From Toxoplasma gondii ME49 (Eukaryota > Apicomplexa > Conoidasida > Eucoccidiorida > Sarcocystidae), in contig NC_031476.1 of assembly GCF_000006565.2 (NCBI RefSeq), forward strand, positions 2,070,458-2,134,457: a stretch of DNA of 64,000 nucleotides. The letters are read 5' to 3'. The stretch's first letter is position 1; each line of letters begins with the position of its first letter. Made by a program: the position numbers and the translations under genes. Below the pieces are notes generated by a model that was not told the origin of the DNA, did no database searches, and worked only from the letters and a program-made list of their open reading frames with translations. Positions 61,001 to 64,000 of the stretch are shown one piece after another.

Positions 61001-63368
61001 AATGTGAGTCTCAGTGCTTTTCAGTTTGTTTGGAACTACACAAAGTGAACTGTTTTTTGTGCAGACAATAAGAAGCTATTCACTCCCCATATTCCCAGTT
61101 CTAAGCAGTCGTACATCCACGGTTAGGCAGAGCAGTGTAGTGACACTGAAGTTGGACTTTCGGTTCAGCTGCTACACGTGTAACGCATGTACAGTGGAGT
61201 GGGGAGGCTACATACTTTGCAAAAAACGCGGAACAGACACGTGAGGCGAGTTCGTTCTCCTTTCAGGACCTTTACGTTTTTGAACATGTCCATGCCTTTT
61301 TATCCCTAGAGTAACTTCAACTCGGTACTCGACAATCCTACCACCGACTTGTTTCTACGATTGATTTCAATGACTGATAATTGATACGTAAATTGAGATG
61401 ACTTCTGTTTGCACGGTCTGCTCTGGAAAACAGTTCCAAGTTTGAAATCAGTCCATTAGATTCTTCGAGAGACACTTTTGTTCGCCCCTCAGGCGTTTCG
61501 TTTTTTCTACTTCTGCTGGATGCAGCTGGAGGCCGACACGACCGCCCTAGTTCAGGAGAGTGGTCGCTTGGCGACTCAGAATGCTATGCTTCAGCAGTTG
61601 CACGAGCGACTTCAGCAGGAAGCGAGCGAAGCTCGCAAGAAGGAAGAAGAGGAAAAGTGAGTTTTTTGGGCTTCCTGTTTCTGATCCTTCTGCCTCGACG
61701 GGGTTTGGCCTGCTGTCGACATTTAAATTTTCACCTTTCGTAGCTTCAACTAATCCTGAAATAGCTTCAAATAGCAACAGAGTTGAACTGTGGGTTAGTT
61801 TTTGAGTTCCCAAGACAGAGCAATGGATTGGATAGACCCGGGGAACTGTGCTGGAACATTTGTGGTGCGAAACGGAGGTTCTGTTGTTTTTGGTGTAAAT
61901 TTGAAACGCTGTGTTGACAATGTGGTTTTCTTCCATTCCGGTTCGTGCTGCGGGGGTTCTTCTGTCTCGACGCGTTCTGGTCTGCTGGAACACGCGAGCA
62001 AACAGTGTATCCCTGATGAGAACGAAACTCGCCTCATGTGTCTGCTTCGTATCCTCGAAACAAGTACAAAATATATGACGCTGGTATTTCTTGGTGGGTT
62101 GGGACTCTCAGGAAAAGGCTGGCGGAGAGAATTCAAGAACGCCTTGCAGAAATCGAGGATCTAAAGCAGCAGGTAGGTCTTCGAGAAAGCAGTGTACGGT
62201 GTACGTACACTCGACGCGAATCATCAAGTGCCTGTTTAGGGATTTAGAACGAAAAAAGTGAGAGACTTTGCAAGGGTGTGCCTACGCTTTGCGCGCGAAT
62301 TGAATGGCTGGAGAAGCATGCGTGACATTAGTACCTTCCTACTGAAGAAACAGTTTAGAGTCGGTGCGTATGTCTTATGTCGCAGCGCAATTCGTGCTGG
62401 TCGCCGTAGCGACTAATTGATGTGCCTCACATAGAAACAAAAGTATTCTCTCCCCCGAATTGTCACGTTGGATGATGCTCGTATGACGAGGAGGTTTCAC
62501 TGAGGAGCAAACTGTAGTAGGATTGGAAGGGTTCCGTGTGCACTGCCGATAGCCGCAGAGCGAGGCCGCATGTCCATATCGACAAAGCACATACCTACTG
62601 GGGTTCTGCCCATATCATGAAACAGCAAACCAGATCCAGATGCGTCAGAAATCATTGCAGAACTTGGGCGTCTGTATCTCAACTCTTTCTTCTCTGCTTT
62701 CCCAGATACGCGATGTCTCTTTCCACGTCCAGGCTTCGGCAAGCCTGTCGGTTGTCCCTGAGGCCAAGGCAAGTGTCGTTGCGGTTGAGAATTTGTGGTT
62801 TTGCCTGGATGTTCTTCCTTCAGAGAACTTTAGATCTCTAGAAAAGAAAAAAAAGTACCATGAGCTACTTTCTTCCCGTCTGTAAGATCGTGGGGAGCCA
62901 CCAGCAAATCTAACCCACTCGAGTGGACACACCTATATAGGCGTCCATGTGTTGTATGTAATCTTGCATGTCTTTTTATGTGGTGATGGCTGGGAGTTTC
63001 GGCATTGAAATGAAGCAAAAGTATCGTGTTTCGTGAATAAAAGAGAAGTGAGAACGCCGATTTAAGCAACTCGGATGTTAAGAAGAATCTAACGCCTCTA
63101 AAACGTGGTGTCGGCTGAGCGTCACCCGTTTGCACTGTCTGGATTTTCGATCAAGTGTCTTTGGGGTGTACGGACCACAGCGGAATGCTTTTCTGTTGGT
63201 TTTCAGGAGTCCTACGTACTTCTAGGGCAACGCGAGGAGGTAGGTAGTTCGAGAGGCACTCGTGGCCATTCGAATCGAGAAGCAGGAGGTCCAGGCGGAG
63301 TGACGGCAGGCGGTGGCTCAGGCTGTCGGCGCGGGGAGAGGCGCAGAGGAGGCTGTGCAAGGCGATAA
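55019..63368 (+). CDS. BRAP: BRAP2/IMP-type E3 ubiquitin ligase (RRM-like, RING-H2, UBP zinc finger, coiled coil)
   Basis: Eight exons: 55019-57652, 58248-58596, 59186-59484, 60440-60526, 61526-61656, 62112-62172, 62706-62768 and 63207-63368; 1261 residues, phases consistent. Domain order matches human BRAP: the N-terminal BRAP2 RRM-like domain (~115-305, with FWCGNPAIE and VLVAPRVPSYISPAEF); RING-H2 beginning CAVCLERV (~510) and ending CGHSFHSSC...CPVCRYQ (~657); UBP zinc finger CFVCGSTEGVRACLLCGFIGCG, completed far downstream by LHFEETSHPHALE and VWDFVSEGYVH; coiled coil SQRDYYEDRLQRMAQMY through HERLQQEASEARKKEEEE; and a Gly/Arg-rich tail as in human BRAP. Known: BRAP ubiquitinates itself and modulates Ras/MAPK scaffolds and nuclear import; apicomplexan targets are unknown. 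Odd points: both zinc domains carry long low-complexity insertions, and intron 7 appears to begin with GC. The start is the first ATG in good context. Confidence 0.95.
57727..57752. repeat. TA microsatellite in BRAP2 intron 1
   Basis: Short TA run about 75 bases after the donor at 57653. Confidence 0.8.
59113..59136 (-). pseudogene. Possible short NUMT scrap in BRAP2 intron 2
   Basis: Twenty-four bases beginning TGGATTTCA and ending CGACATT match about 20 of 24 positions with 18985-19008 and somewhat fewer with 6470-6493, both from the cox1 5' region. It is intronic. The short length makes this the weakest of the three copies. Confidence 0.4.
59495..59690. repeat. Cluster of GCATGCAG motifs in BRAP2 intron 3
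   Basis: CTGCATGCAGTT near 59497, then GAAGGCGTGCATGCAGTT twice about 43 bases apart (near 59570 and 59613), then GTGCATGCAGCA near 59674. GCATGC is palindromic and each copy ends in CAG, so each could also be read as a 3' splice site. GCATGC-type words are known to be over-represented in Toxoplasma non-coding DNA. Confidence 0.7.
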
Positions 63369-64000
63369 CTCGCAGACAGAAAAGACGCGAAAATGCATGC
63401 CTCTTGTTTTGACGGTATTGCAGTCAATCTAGATGGTGGCACCTGGAGACACAGCGTTTTTGACCGTTCAAAAATACGCGGACTTTTGGCGTGCGCGCAG
63501 CAATGATACTTTTGTCTATCTGTCGAGAGCGCTGAGCACTCGAATTCATCGATGGTTTTCAAGATGGGATCGGTTTTTATCATGTATAGAAGCTGAGAAG
63601 TGATGAATACGGTCGGGGGTTGAGAGGGACGTGGCCCCATCCTGGCTTTTGTTCTTGAGAAGCCAAGAGTCTTGTCCAGCAACACCGAGGGACGCTAGAC
63701 TGGCGTTTGCGGCGGTAGACTAATGATGTCATCGCCTGTGCATCCGAACTTTTGGGTTCGCCTGCCAGTCTTTGTTTTCGAGTTTGCCTCCCTAAAGGGA
63801 ACAGGGACGTCTGGAAAATTTGCAGCTGCCGCGTCTTGGTCGCAGCAATACGGGTGTTCGTGGCTGCCTTCTGTGCGACACACTGTTTTCATTGTTTCGG
63901 GAAGCCAATCTTATGAGTGGCCTCCAGAACACGTTCACCACACGTCTCGGTAGTGTGCAGACTCTCACTACTTCCACCGGACAAGACTCGTAGATACACT
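63369..64000. other. Region after BRAP2
   Basis: 3' UTR of BRAP2 and beyond. No gene or RNA is supported on either strand up to the window edge. Confidence 0.55.

Overview
The window looks like nuclear DNA of a coccidian apicomplexan of the Toxoplasma/Neospora/Hammondia group. Its genes are rich in introns, with long exons, short low-complexity protein insertions, many TATATA microsatellites in introns, and GCATGC-type motifs. Decayed mitochondrial cox1, cox3 and cob sequence of apicomplexan type sits in the chromosome. No bacterial operon signals, CRISPR arrays or transposases were seen. The species cannot be fixed from the sequence alone.

Layout. 1-721: 3' end of an RCL1-like 18S rRNA processing factor (+). 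2996-4012: secreted protein with four PAN/Apple domains (-). 6290-7451: rearranged mitochondrial insertion (NUMT). 8724-10461: nucleoredoxin-like protein that has lost its catalytic cysteine (-). 12018-14878: four-exon secreted or membrane-inserted protein of unknown family (-). 16509-20433: kinetochore subunit SPC25 (-). 25475-30114: BFR1-like coiled-coil mRNP protein (+). 32273-42563: RAD54 in 18 exons (-). 43284-43357: tRNA-Asn(GTT). 43988-47551: 20-exon coiled-coil protein (+). 47905-52081: INCENP-like protein with a candidate Aurora-binding IN-box (-). 55019-63368: BRAP2/IMP-type RING plus UBP zinc-finger ubiquitin ligase (+).

The exon models were built by hand from splice signals, reading phase and family similarity. 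In every multi-exon model the exon lengths sum to a multiple of three. Splice positions are therefore well constrained where a family alignment exists (RCL1, SPC25, RAD54, BRAP2). They are softer where it does not (secreted protein, coiled-coil protein, ends of the INCENP-like gene).

Several genes serve chromosome maintenance and division: SPC25 links the outer kinetochore, the INCENP-like protein would scaffold Aurora kinase, and RAD54 drives homologous recombination. They lie within 36 kb, but nothing shows co-regulation beyond proximity. SPC25/BFR1, RAD54/coiled-coil and INCENP/BRAP2 are divergent pairs, so their intergenic spaces should hold promoters for both sides. The most unusual items are the chimeric NUMT with related fragments in two introns, a thioredoxin fold with Asp in place of the nucleophilic Cys, two likely GC-AG introns, and a BRAP2 whose two zinc-binding domains are both split by long insertions.
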